Source: Saccharothrix sp. ALI-22-I (GTDB lineage Bacteria; Actinomycetota; Actinomycetes; Mycobacteriales; Pseudonocardiaceae). From it: a stretch of DNA of 64,000 nt. The translations under genes and the position numbers were made by a program. Below, piece by piece: positions 42,690-51,132 of the stretch (position 1 is the stretch's first letter; each line of letters opens with the position of its first letter). The stretch covers positions 124,001 to 188,000 of the forward strand of contig NZ_MTQP01000064.1 in the NCBI RefSeq assembly GCF_001984175.1. The letters run 5' to 3'. Below the pieces are notes generated by a model. It saw only the letters and a program-made list of their open reading frames with translations. It was not told the DNA's origin and ran no database searches.

Positions 42690-42720
42690 GTCAGGGCCAC
42701 CGAATGGCGGTGGCCCTGAC
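42690..42720 (-). terminator. Terminator hairpin after the opp operon
   Basis: GTCAGGGCCACCG (42690-42702) pairs perfectly over 13 bp with CGGTGGCCCTGAC (42708-42720) around a 5-nt loop. It lies 8 nt after the oppF stop codon in the minus direction. Strong GC stems without T-runs are usual terminators in this group. Confidence 0.8.
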
Positions 42721-42728
42721 GACACGCA

Positions 42729-43814
42729 CTAGCCGACCAAAGCCGGCATTACCTCGGCGAAGTGGCAGGCGGAGAGGGTGCCCTCGCCGTCGCCGCGCCG
42801 TTCCAGCTTGGGCTCCTCGACGGCGCAGATGTCCTGCGCCTTCCAGCAGCGGGTGCGGAAGCGGCAGCCCGACGGGGGGTTCACCGGCGACGGAACGTCA
42901 CCGGCGAGCACGATCCGCTGGCGCTGGCGTTCCACCTTCGGGTTCGGCACCGGCACCGCGGACAGCAGCGCCTGCGTGTACGGGTGCATCGGCCGGGCGT
43001 AGATGTCCTCCCGCTCGCCGATCTCGATGATCTTGCCGAGGTACATCACCGCGACCCGGTCGGAGATGTGCCGGACGACCGACAGGTCGTGCGCCACGAA
43101 CAGGTACGCCAGCCCGAGGCGCTCCTGCAACTCCTCCAACAGGTTCACCACGCCCGCCTGCACCGACACGTCCAGCGCGGACACCGGCTCGTCGAGCACC
43201 ACGAGCTTCGGGTTGAGCGCGAGTGCGCGGGCGATGCCGATGCGCTGGCGCTGACCGCCGGAGAACTCGTGCGCGTACCGGTTGCGGTGCTCCGGGTTTA
43301 GGCCGACGAGCTCCATCAGCTCGTTGACCCGCCGCTGCACGTCACCGCCGCCGTCGCCCTCCGGCAGGCCGTGGATCTTGAACGGCTCGGAGATCAGCTC
43401 GTTGATCTGCCAGCGCGGGTTCAGCGAGGCGTACGGGTCCTGGAACACGATCTGCATGTTCCGCCGCACGGTCCGCAGCCCGCGACCGCGCAGCGAGGTC
43501 AACTCGCGGCCCTCGAACTTCACCGAGCCGGACGTCGGCTTGTGCAGCTGGAGGATGGCCCGCCCGGTGGTGGACTTGCCGCAGCCGGACTCGCCGACCA
43601 GGCCCAGCGTCTCGCCCGGGTACAGGTCGAAGCTCACCCCGGACACGGCCTGCACCTGGCCCACGGTGCGCGGGATGATGCCGCCGCCGCGCACCGGGAA
43701 CGACTTGACCAGGTCCTTGACCTCCAACAGCGGGGTCTCGCCCGGACGTCCGCCGGACGCCAGTCCCCCGGCCTGCGGGTTCACCGCCGGAGAATCTTGC
43801 CGAGTCGACGTCAT
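42729..43814 (-). CDS. oppF: Oligopeptide/dipeptide ABC transporter ATPase, OppF type
   Basis: A 361-residue ATPase. Walker A is [13 protein letters not shown]-loop [12 protein letters not shown], signature [11 protein letters not shown], Walker [13 protein letters not shown]. The C-terminal oligo_HPY domain with Cys residues ([14 protein letters not shown]) may bind an Fe-S cluster as in other OppF/DppF proteins. The ATG overlaps the oppD stop (ATGA). It powers peptide uptake with OppD, the two permeases and the binding lipoprotein. A 13-bp-stem terminator follows. Confidence 0.95.
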   Translation of the reverse strand: MTSTRQDSPAVNPQAGGLASGGRPGETPLLEVKDLVKSFPVRGGGIIPRTVGQVQAVSGVSFDLYPGETLGLVGESGCGKSTTGRAILQLHKPTSGSVKFEGRELTSLRGRGLRTVRRNMQIVFQDPYASLNPRWQINELISEPFKIHGLPEGDGGGDVQRRVNELMELVGLNPEHRNRYAHEFSGGQRQRIGIARALALNPKLVVLDEPVSALDVSVQAGVVNLLEELQERLGLAYLFVAHDLSVVRHISDRVAVMYLGKIIEIGEREDIYARPMHPYTQALLSAVPVPNPKVERQRQRIVLAGDVPSPVNPPSGCRFRTRCWKAQDICAVEEPKLERRGDGEGTLSACHFAEVMPALVG

Positions 43815-45001
43815 GAGGTCGGGTTCTCCTCTTCTTGCAGCCGCGCTTCCACCACGTCGACGTCCTCGGCGATGGGCATGTCCGGGTTCGCGATGGTCAG
43901 CGAAGCCGGGTTCTCCACCACGCCGATCTCGTCGTGCGCGAACAACCGCTGCGGGTTCTCGATGGTGGCCAGGTGCGCGGAGCGGTGGCACCGCGCGAAG
44001 TGGCCGGACCGGTCGGTCTCCAGCAGCAGCGGCTCGGTCTCGCGGCACTCGTCGATCGCCAGCGGACAGCGCGGCGAGAACGAGCAGCCCTGCGGCAGGT
44101 TCATCAGCGAGGGCGGCGCGCCCTTGATCGGGGTGAGCCGCTTGCCCAGCATGTTCGGGTTCGGGATGGAACCCAGCAGGCCGACCGTGTAGGGCATCCG
44201 CTGGGCCTCGAAGACCTCGTCCACGGTGCCCTGCTCGACCACGGTGCCGCCGTACATCACCTGCACGCGGTCCACCATGCCCGCCACCACGCCCAGGTCG
44301 TGCGTGATGACCACGATGCCGGCGCTCGTCTCGTCCCGGATGCGCAGCAGCGTGTCCAGGATCTGCGCCTGCACCGTCACGTCCAGCGCCGTGGTCGGCT
44401 CGTCCGCGATGATCACGTCCGGGTCGTTGATGATCGCCATGGCGATCATCGCGCGCTGCCGCATACCGCCGGAGAACTCGTGCGGGTACTGCGCCGCGCG
44501 GCGGTCCGGCTGCGGGATGCCGACCAGTTCCAGGGCCTCGACGGCCTTGGTCCAGGCCGCCTTCTTCGACACGTCGTGGTGCGCCCGGTACGCCTCGGCG
44601 AGCTGCCAGCCCACCGTGTACACGGGGTTCATCGACGTCATCGGGTCCTGGAAGATCATCGAGACGCCGTTGCCGCGGACCGGCTGCATCTGCTTGTAGC
44701 TCAGGCCGACGAGTTCGCGGTCCTTGAACTTGATCGACCCGCCGATCCGCGCGGTCTTGGGCAGCAGGCCCATGATCGCCATCGACGACACCGACTTGCC
44801 CGAACCCGACTCGCCCACGACGCCCAGCACCTCGCCGGCGCCGAGGGTGAACGACACGTCCCGCACCGCGTGCACGGTGCCGTCGTCGGTCGGGAAGTCC
44901 ACCGAGAGGTTCTCGACCCGGAGCAGCTTCTCGCCGCCGGAGCCGGCCGTGTTCTCCCAGGCCGAGGACTCGGGTGTCTGCATCACGTCCATCTCACTCA
45001 T
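43811..45001 (-). CDS. oppD: Oligopeptide/dipeptide ABC transporter ATPase, OppD type
   Basis: A 396-residue ATPase with Walker [14 protein letters not shown]-loop [11 protein letters not shown], signature [11 protein letters not shown], Walker [13 protein letters not shown] and a C-terminal oligo_HPY domain ([14 protein letters not shown]). A further acidic tail of about 60 residues ([13 protein letters not shown] and so on) follows, longer than in most OppD proteins. The ATG overlaps the oppC stop by ATGA. Confidence 0.94.
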   Translation of the reverse strand: MSEMDVMQTPESSAWENTAGSGGEKLLRVENLSVDFPTDDGTVHAVRDVSFTLGAGEVLGVVGESGSGKSVSSMAIMGLLPKTARIGGSIKFKDRELVGLSYKQMQPVRGNGVSMIFQDPMTSMNPVYTVGWQLAEAYRAHHDVSKKAAWTKAVEALELVGIPQPDRRAAQYPHEFSGGMRQRAMIAMAIINDPDVIIADEPTTALDVTVQAQILDTLLRIRDETSAGIVVITHDLGVVAGMVDRVQVMYGGTVVEQGTVDEVFEAQRMPYTVGLLGSIPNPNMLGKRLTPIKGAPPSLMNLPQGCSFSPRCPLAIDECRETEPLLLETDRSGHFARCHRSAHLATIENPQRLFAHDEIGVVENPASLTIANPDMPIAEDVDVVEARLQEEENPTS

Positions 45002-45957
45002 GCCTTCACCCTCTTCTGCCGCGGGTCGAAGGCGTCCCGGAGACCGTCGCCGATGAAGTTCACCGACAGCGAGATCAGCACGATGAACACGAACGGCAGG
45101 AAGAACACCCACGGGTGCAACGTCAACTCGTTCTTGTTCTGGCTGATCATCAGGCCGAGCGACGTGTCCGGGCTCTGCACGCCCAGACCGAGGAACGACA
45201 ACGCGGCCTCCAACAACACCGCCTGCGCGATGGCCAATGTGGCGTTGACGATGATCACGTCAATGGTGTTGGGCAGGATGTGCCGGAAGACGATCCGGAA
45301 CGTGGACGCGCCCAACGCGCGGGCGGCCTCCACGAACTCCTTCTCGCGCAACGACAGCACCATGCCGCGGATCACGCGGGCGACCGACAGCCAGCCGATC
45401 AGGCCCAGGTACAGCGCCACGACCAACCAGTTGCTGTTGCTGCCGCTGCCGCCCGTCACCGAGACCACGAAGGTGTTGCGCGCCAGCACAGCCGCGATGA
45501 TCAGGCTGGGGATGACCAGCAGCAGGTCGATGAAGCGGCTGATCAGGGTGTCGACCCAGCCCTTGAGGTAGCCGGCCAGCGCGCCCAGCACCACGCCGAT
45601 GACCGTGGACAGGAACGCCACGATCATCGCGATCTGCAACGAGAACTGGGTGCCGCGGATGATCTGGGCGACCATGTCGCCACCCAGCCGGTCGGTGCCG
45701 AACGGGTGGTCGCCGCTGGGCGGCAGGTACCGCTTGAAGCCCAGGTCCGTGTACGGGTACTTCCAGAACACGCCGCCCAGGAAGGCGAACAGCACCAGCG
45801 CCACGAACAGGATCAGGCCGAACACGGCCAGCTTGTGCCGGGTGAACCGGCGCAGGATGACCTGCCACTGCTTGCGCGCCGTGGTCGCGTCGAATGTGCT
45901 CGCCTCGCCCTGCGGGGGCGCGGGAGCCTGCGCCACGGGGGAACCGATCTCAGTCAA
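44998..45957 (-). CDS. oppC: Oligopeptide ABC transporter permease, OppC type
   Basis: A 319-residue permease with about six membrane helices and an N-terminal cytoplasmic extension. The EAA loop reads EKEFVEAARALGASTFRIV. The start is most simply the TTG at 45957, which overlaps the oppB stop by 8 nt (TTGACTGA); an internal GTG nine codons on is an alternative. It forms the translocation pore with OppB. Confidence 0.93.
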   Translation of the reverse strand: MTEIGSPVAQAPAPPQGEASTFDATTARKQWQVILRRFTRHKLAVFGLILFVALVLFAFLGGVFWKYPYTDLGFKRYLPPSGDHPFGTDRLGGDMVAQIIRGTQFSLQIAMIVAFLSTVIGVVLGALAGYLKGWVDTLISRFIDLLLVIPSLIIAAVLARNTFVVSVTGGSGSNSNWLVVALYLGLIGWLSVARVIRGMVLSLREKEFVEAARALGASTFRIVFRHILPNTIDVIIVNATLAIAQAVLLEAALSFLGLGVQSPDTSLGLMISQNKNELTLHPWVFFLPFVFIVLISLSVNFIGDGLRDAFDPRQKRVKA

Positions 45958-46948
45958 GGCGAATCCTCGGGTCCAGAACGGCGTACATGATGTCCGCGAT
46001 CAGGTTGAACGCGATGATGAACACGGCCGTCACCATCATGAAGCCGAGCACCTGGTAGGGCTCGATCTTCACGATCGCCTCGATGACGAACTTGCCCATG
46101 CCCGACCAGCCGAACACCGTTTCGGTGATCACCGCGCCACCGAACTGGGCGCCGATGTTGAGCGAGGACACCGTGACGATCGGGATGAGCGCGTTGCGGA
46201 ACGCGTGTCGGAAGATGGACCTGGCCTGCGAAACACCCTTTGCCTGCGCCGTGCGCACGTAGTCGGCGTTGAGGGTCTCCAGCATCGAAGCGCGCTGGAA
46301 ACGGCTGTAGAGCGCGAATTGGATGAGCACCAGGCAGATCGTGGGCAGGACGAAGGCGCCGCTGTACTGGAACACCTGCTCGCCGAAGCCGCCGCTGAAC
46401 CCCTCGCCCGGTGGACCCGCGGTGGTGATCCACCGGTCCGCGCCGATCGACTCCAACCAGTTGTTCAGCTGGATGCCGCCCGCCTTGAGGATCAGGGCTA
46501 CGCAGAACAACGGCATCGAGAACATCGTGAACGATATCCCGGTCGCCGTGTAGTCGAATATCGAATACTGTCTGACCGCGCCGAGGACGCCGACGGCGAT
46601 ACCGAGGAACAGCGCGATGATCTCCGCGCCGAGGACCAGCCGCGCGGTCACACCGAACGCCTTGATCAGCTCTTCCTTCACCGGCCGGCCCGCGTTGCCG
46701 GGGGTGACGGACTCGCCCCAGTCGCCGGTCACGAAGTCTCCCGCCCAGGAGACATAGCGCTCCACGAACGGCTTGTTGTAGCCCGTCCGCTCGTAGGCAG
46801 CGGCGATCTCCGCCGGTGTCCGGGGCTTCTGGAGCTTCCACTCGCCCAGGGGGTCGCCCATGGCGTTGACGAGTCCGAAACAGAGGAATGAAGCGACGAT
46901 CAACAGCGGAATCGAGATCAACAACCGCCGGATTGTGTAACGGAACAT
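45950..46948 (-). CDS. oppB: Oligopeptide ABC transporter permease, OppB type
   Basis: A 332-residue permease: an N-terminal helix (RRLLISIPLLIVASFLCFGLV), the DppB/OppB-type extracytoplasmic segment, and about five more helices with the EAA-type loop ADYVRTAQAKGVSQARSIF. The ATG at 46948 lacks a clear ribosome site. It is separated from oppA by about 145 bp that contain a strong hairpin, so it may be expressed at a lower level than the binding protein. Confidence 0.93.
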   Translation of the reverse strand: MFRYTIRRLLISIPLLIVASFLCFGLVNAMGDPLGEWKLQKPRTPAEIAAAYERTGYNKPFVERYVSWAGDFVTGDWGESVTPGNAGRPVKEELIKAFGVTARLVLGAEIIALFLGIAVGVLGAVRQYSIFDYTATGISFTMFSMPLFCVALILKAGGIQLNNWLESIGADRWITTAGPPGEGFSGGFGEQVFQYSGAFVLPTICLVLIQFALYSRFQRASMLETLNADYVRTAQAKGVSQARSIFRHAFRNALIPIVTVSSLNIGAQFGGAVITETVFGWSGMGKFVIEAIVKIEPYQVLGFMMVTAVFIIAFNLIADIMYAVLDPRIRLD

Positions 46949-46999
46949 GACGAGTCTCTAGTCTCCCTAGGCACCCCCGCGTGCGAGCGTGGGAGCCTA

Positions 47000-47051
47000 C
47001 CGGACGCGGACACCGTCCGGGGGGCCGGTGCTTGTGGCACCGGCCCCCCGG
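47000..47051 (-). terminator. Strong hairpin between oppA and oppB with a nested alternative stem
   Basis: A perfect 15-bp stem (47017-47031 with 47037-47051, 5-nt loop) lies 40 nt after the oppA stop on the minus strand. A second, 7-bp stem (CCGGACG 47000-47006 with CGTCCGG 47014-47020) shares bases with the first, so the two exclude each other. Partial termination or 3' protection of oppA mRNA would give more binding protein than permease. Confidence 0.7.
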
Positions 47052-47092
47052 CGGTTGGGTAATGCTTTAACTATCCGGACCCAAGCCCGACT

Positions 47093-48916
47093 TTACTTCT
47101 TCTGCCAGGCGTAGAGGTTCCAGGTCACGCCACCACCGACACCGATGTAGGAGATCGGGCCGATGTCCGCGCTCGACGCGGCGAAGTCGGGCAGCTGGAA
47201 CAGCGGGATGCTGTGCAGGTCATCACGCATGATCTTGTCCGCTTCGTTCATCATGGTGATGCGCTTCTGGTAGTCCAGTTCGCGGTTCGCGGCAGCCCAC
47301 TTCTCCGTCAACGCGGCGGAGTCGTAGTTGTTGTAGTTACCGGAACCACCCTTGGCCTTCTGCGCGTAGTTGCCGAACGCGCCGGCCTTCAGCGGGGCAC
47401 CGACCCACGCGAACAGCGCGGCGTCGAACTCGCTCGCCGGGAGTCGCTTGTCGTTGAAGTCGGCGGTCTGGTCGTCGATGATCTCGATGCCGGCCTGCTT
47501 GCACTTGTCCTGCAGGATGCGGACGGTGTCGGCACGACGCGTGACGATCCGGTGGCCCAGCTTGAAGGACGCCCGGAACTCACCCTTGGTGTAGATGCCG
47601 TCGGCGCCCTGCTTCCAGCCGCCGTCCTCAAGGGTCTTCTTGGCCGCCGCGACGTCACCGTTGCCGACGTCGCCGTAGTGGTCCTCGTAGCCGACCTCGT
47701 TGGGCTGGAACGTCAGGCTGCCCAGCGGCTTGGCGTTCGGGTCCACGTCCGCCACCAGCTTCTCGACCAGCTGCTGCCGGTCGAAGCACTGGGCGATCGC
47801 CAGGCGCAGGTCCTTGTTGTTCTTGAACAGCGGCAGCGCCATGTTGAAGTCGACGTGCTCGTAGGTCTGGCCACCGGCCGCGAAGACCTCGAACGCGTCG
47901 TCGCCGCGCAGCGACTGGGCCACGGCCGGGTCGGCCTGCGGCGCGATGACCTTGACTTCCTTGTTCTGCAGCTGCTGCGCCGCCGACTGGGCGTCCTGGT
48001 TGGTCTTCAGGATGACCTTGGCCGGACCGCCGGGGTTGCCCCACCACTTCGGGTTGCGCACCAGGACCGTCTGGTCCTTCAGGTCCGCGGACTCGATCAT
48101 GTACGGACCGCCGGACAGCGCGACCGACGGGTCGAAGCCGAGCCAACCCTTGGTGTAGAAGTCGGCGACCTTCTGGACGGTCTCGTCGTTCTGCGTCGGC
48201 AGCACCTTGGTGATGTCCGCGACGCCGCTCTTCTGCTCCAGGATGTGCGCCGGCAGCAGGCTGTCGCTACCGGGCTGCGAGAACAGGCCGCGGTAGTCCG
48301 CGAACGCCTGGTCCTTGAAGAACGTCGTGGTGATGGTCTTGCCGTCTTCGGAGCATTCGAGCTTCTCGATGTTCTCGTAGCCCGTGGGCGACGAGTCGAA
48401 GATCGAGGCCTCGGCGCCGTCCGCACCCTTGACGGTGGCCTTGCTGGCGGCCACCAGCCACTTCAGGTGGAAGTCGTCGCAGTCGATGGCTTCGCCATCG
48501 GACCAGACGGCGGCCTTCTGCACCTTCCACTCGATCGTCTGCGGCTCGCTCGACGTGACCTTGACGGACTCCATCAGGTCGCCGTCGATCTTGATGACGA
48601 CCTTGCCGTCGACCAGTTCGGCGATGTACGGCGAGGGCTGCACGTTCGACAGCGCGATGGTGCTGACGAAGTTGTTCGTCGCGCCGATGTTGTTGTTGTA
48701 GTTGCGGAACGCGTCTTCGACCGCGACCGCGACCTCGCCGATGTCCTCCACCTTCGGACGCTTGAACAGCTCGTCCTGACCCCCGATCGCGCCGGGGTCG
48801 AGGTCCTGTGGCCCGCCTTGGTCGCCGCTGCCCGCTCCGCCGCCACTGCAGGCGCTCAACGCGAGCGCGGCCGTGGTCAACAGCGCAAGCGCCGAGACAG
48901 CCTTTGATCTCCTCAT
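47093..48916 (-). CDS. oppA: Oligopeptide ABC transporter substrate-binding lipoprotein (SBP family 5)
   Basis: A 607-residue lipoprotein. The signal peptide ends at the lipobox LALSAC, followed by a Gly/Ser-rich linker and an SBP_bac_5 domain (EWKVQKAAVWSDGEAIDCDD, RLAIAQCFDRQQL, FQPNEVGYE). It binds peptides outside the membrane and passes them to OppBC. The ATG at 48916 is called; a GTG at 48922, closer to GGAGG, is possible. It is the first gene of the opp operon and the next is oppB beyond a hairpin. A TTGACA promoter lies about 210-240 bp upstream. Confidence 0.93.
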   Translation of the reverse strand: MRRSKAVSALALLTTAALALSACSGGGAGSGDQGGPQDLDPGAIGGQDELFKRPKVEDIGEVAVAVEDAFRNYNNNIGATNNFVSTIALSNVQPSPYIAELVDGKVVIKIDGDLMESVKVTSSEPQTIEWKVQKAAVWSDGEAIDCDDFHLKWLVAASKATVKGADGAEASIFDSSPTGYENIEKLECSEDGKTITTTFFKDQAFADYRGLFSQPGSDSLLPAHILEQKSGVADITKVLPTQNDETVQKVADFYTKGWLGFDPSVALSGGPYMIESADLKDQTVLVRNPKWWGNPGGPAKVILKTNQDAQSAAQQLQNKEVKVIAPQADPAVAQSLRGDDAFEVFAAGGQTYEHVDFNMALPLFKNNKDLRLAIAQCFDRQQLVEKLVADVDPNAKPLGSLTFQPNEVGYEDHYGDVGNGDVAAAKKTLEDGGWKQGADGIYTKGEFRASFKLGHRIVTRRADTVRILQDKCKQAGIEIIDDQTADFNDKRLPASEFDAALFAWVGAPLKAGAFGNYAQKAKGGSGNYNNYDSAALTEKWAAANRELDYQKRITMMNEADKIMRDDLHSIPLFQLPDFAASSADIGPISYIGVGGGVTWNLYAWQKK

Positions 48917-49127
48917 CGACACGTGCCCTCCTAGCACTGGGTTGGAGCGACCGTTTGGGCCGACTTCCACCCATAACCGTGATGTGCCAAACGCGCCCCG
49001 AACCGACACACCGTTGCAGCACGATAAGAACCAGTGCGCGGCATGGTCACTGCCCAAGGGCCGATCGTGACCAAAGGGTGACACGTTGGTCGCAGCATGC
49101 GACTCCGTCGTTACCGGGCGGGAGCGT

Positions 49128-49156
49128 TCGTTAACCGGACGACGGGAATACTGTCA
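49128..49156 (-). promoter_or_regulatory. Candidate housekeeping promoter for oppA
   Basis: On the minus strand TTGACA (49151-49156) is followed after 18 bp by TAACGA (49128-49133). This would give a 5' leader of about 200 nt before oppA. The region 48923-49207 is otherwise free of genes. Confidence 0.5.
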
Positions 49157-49207
49157 ATATTGCACCGGGAACGCATCTTGAAGCCAGTGTTTCGTAAGAG
49201 TCAACGG

Positions 49208-50878
49208 TCAACGGTCTTCGCGTTGCCAGGTCCGCGCGGTGCTCATCGGACCGGCGAACGGTGCACCCGCGCTGACGTTGCCGGCCTCCGGTAGGACCAC
49301 CAGCAGGTCCGCTACCTGGAACAACGGCATCGAGACGGCCTGCTGCCAGAGGATCGGCTCGATCGTCCGCAGGGCGTCGGCGAGCAGCAGCCCGCCACTG
49401 AGGGCCTGCTCGATGACCGGTTGGACCGCTTGGTCGCAGAAACCGGACAGATTCGCCGGAATGGGTGTACCGCCGTCCTCCGGTGACGGGCGACACCCGA
49501 ATGCGGAAGCCAGAACGGCGACCGAATCACCGGTGTCCAGCTGCGGCACGACCGCAATGTCGACGGTCTCATTGGAAGTGGCGGTATCCGACAGATCTTG
49601 GCCGAACAACTGATTGGGCTGCGTTGTCAGGACGCGTGAAGCGATTCCGGACAATGACAGTTGACGCTGAACCTGGTTCGCGATGGTGACGTACGGCTCG
49701 ACACCGGCCGGTGCGGCGATGGTCAACTCCAGCGGCTTGTTGTCACGCCCCCACTGCCCGTCCGTCGGCCGGGTGTAACCCGCCTCGGTGAGCAGTTGCA
49801 CCGGGTCACCGACCTTGGCGGGCATGGTCGGGACGTAGCCGGACTTGCTCGGCGCGACCACCTGGGCGTCGGCGCGCAGGCTCGCGCTCGGACCGCTGCG
49901 GGTGCCGGTGGCGATCAACGCGTCGCGGTCGAGCGAGTTCATGACCGCGGTGCGGACGCGGACGTCCTGCATTCGCGGGGAGGCGGGCCGCAGGAGGAGT
50001 TGGACGACTTCCGGACGCGGTACGACGACCGTGGAGAGCGGGGTGGTCTTGGCCAGTTCCTCGACGTCCTTGATCGCGATCGCGTCGGCGCGGATGAGGG
50101 CGACCTGGTCGTCGCCGGTGTTCAACGCCTCGATCGTGTCGTGCTGGCTGGCCCGGCGCAGGACCAGCCGGTCGAGCGCGGGCGGCTGCTCCCAGAACCG
50201 GTCGTTGCGCTCCAGGATGATCTCGCCGCGCGGCTGGTCCAGGGTGCGGACCGCGAACGGCCCGGCGGTGGCCGGGAAGCTGTCCGAGAGGGCCGCGCTC
50301 CACCCGCCGGGGGCGTCTTTGAGCAGGTGGGCGGGCAGGAGGTTGCGGAACAGGCTCCGCCAGCCGGGGTAGGGCCTGCTGAACACGACCTCGACCACCT
50401 TGCCGCCCTCGCGGCTGGTGATGTCGTCGATCAGCCGGTACCCGGCCGGGTCCACGACGCCGGGCTCCTCCCGCATCCGCTGCCAGAGGTAGACGAAGTC
50501 CTCGGCCGCGATCGGCGCCGAATCCGACCAGCTCGCGTCCCGCCGGAGCGTGTAGGTGACCGTGTACGGTTCCGCGCTGGTCACCTCGGCGCTGACCACG
50601 AGGTCCAGGTCGAGCCGCGGGCTGCCGTCCGCGTCGGTCCGGAAGGTCGACGGCAGCAGCAGCGCGGCCAGCGCGGTGGTGACGGTGCTCTGGGCGGCCA
50701 GGGTGTGCGGGTTGTAGCCGCCCTTGACGTCGTCCATGCCGACGACGATCTCGTTCAGCTTCTCCTTCGGGACGACCGTCATCCCCGGCGTCGACGGCAC
50801 GAGGGGCGGAGGTGGTGTCGCCGAGCAGCCCGCCAGGGCAAACGCAGCCACCACCGCTAGAACCGTTCGCTTCCCCAT
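49208..50878 (-). CDS. lpqW: LpqW-like lipoprotein (SBP family 5)
   Basis: A 556-residue lipoprotein with lipobox ALAGC and an SBP_bac_5 fold (VTYTLRRDASWSDSAPIAAEDF, FRNLLPAHLLKDAP). It is not followed by its own permease and lies directly beside typA, the position of mycobacterial LpqW, which acts in PIM/lipoarabinomannan synthesis at the membrane rather than in transport. Whether that role holds here is inference; it could also serve the nearby opp operon. Function in this lineage is therefore only probable. Confidence 0.8.
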   Translation of the reverse strand: MGKRTVLAVVAAFALAGCSATPPPPLVPSTPGMTVVPKEKLNEIVVGMDDVKGGYNPHTLAAQSTVTTALAALLLPSTFRTDADGSPRLDLDLVVSAEVTSAEPYTVTYTLRRDASWSDSAPIAAEDFVYLWQRMREEPGVVDPAGYRLIDDITSREGGKVVEVVFSRPYPGWRSLFRNLLPAHLLKDAPGGWSAALSDSFPATAGPFAVRTLDQPRGEIILERNDRFWEQPPALDRLVLRRASQHDTIEALNTGDDQVALIRADAIAIKDVEELAKTTPLSTVVVPRPEVVQLLLRPASPRMQDVRVRTAVMNSLDRDALIATGTRSGPSASLRADAQVVAPSKSGYVPTMPAKVGDPVQLLTEAGYTRPTDGQWGRDNKPLELTIAAPAGVEPYVTIANQVQRQLSLSGIASRVLTTQPNQLFGQDLSDTATSNETVDIAVVPQLDTGDSVAVLASAFGCRPSPEDGGTPIPANLSGFCDQAVQPVIEQALSGGLLLADALRTIEPILWQQAVSMPLFQVADLLVVLPEAGNVSAGAPFAGPMSTARTWQREDR

Positions 50879-51067
50879 GAGTACGAGCGTGCCAGACGCC
50901 GCTGACAGTTGACGGCCAGGTCCCGCGACTCCCGCTCCGATTCACCACACACACCCACGCACACGTGGCCGGCGACACACTGCCGACCTCCGCGCGCGGT
51001 CACACGGCCGTCACGCGGCCGCCGCGTGATCGTCCCGCCGACGTCACGCGCCCGTGACGCGGAAAGC

Positions 51068-51103
51068 GACGGGCACCCAGGGCCGTAGCCCTGGGTGCCC
51101 GTC
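51068..51103 (-). terminator. Terminator after typA
   Basis: A perfect 15-bp stem (51068-51082 with 51089-51103, 6-nt loop CCGTAG) lies 30 nt beyond the typA stop codon on the minus strand. TATATATA (51113-51120) lies between it and the stop. The rest of 50879-51067 holds no gene. Confidence 0.85.
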
Positions 51104-51132
51104 AGCACACCCTATATATAAGGAGTAGAAGA

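Noticed and set aside
42600-42720. Insertion sequence remnant
   Set aside because: No transposase fragment or target duplication is visible; the palindrome and terminator explain the structure.
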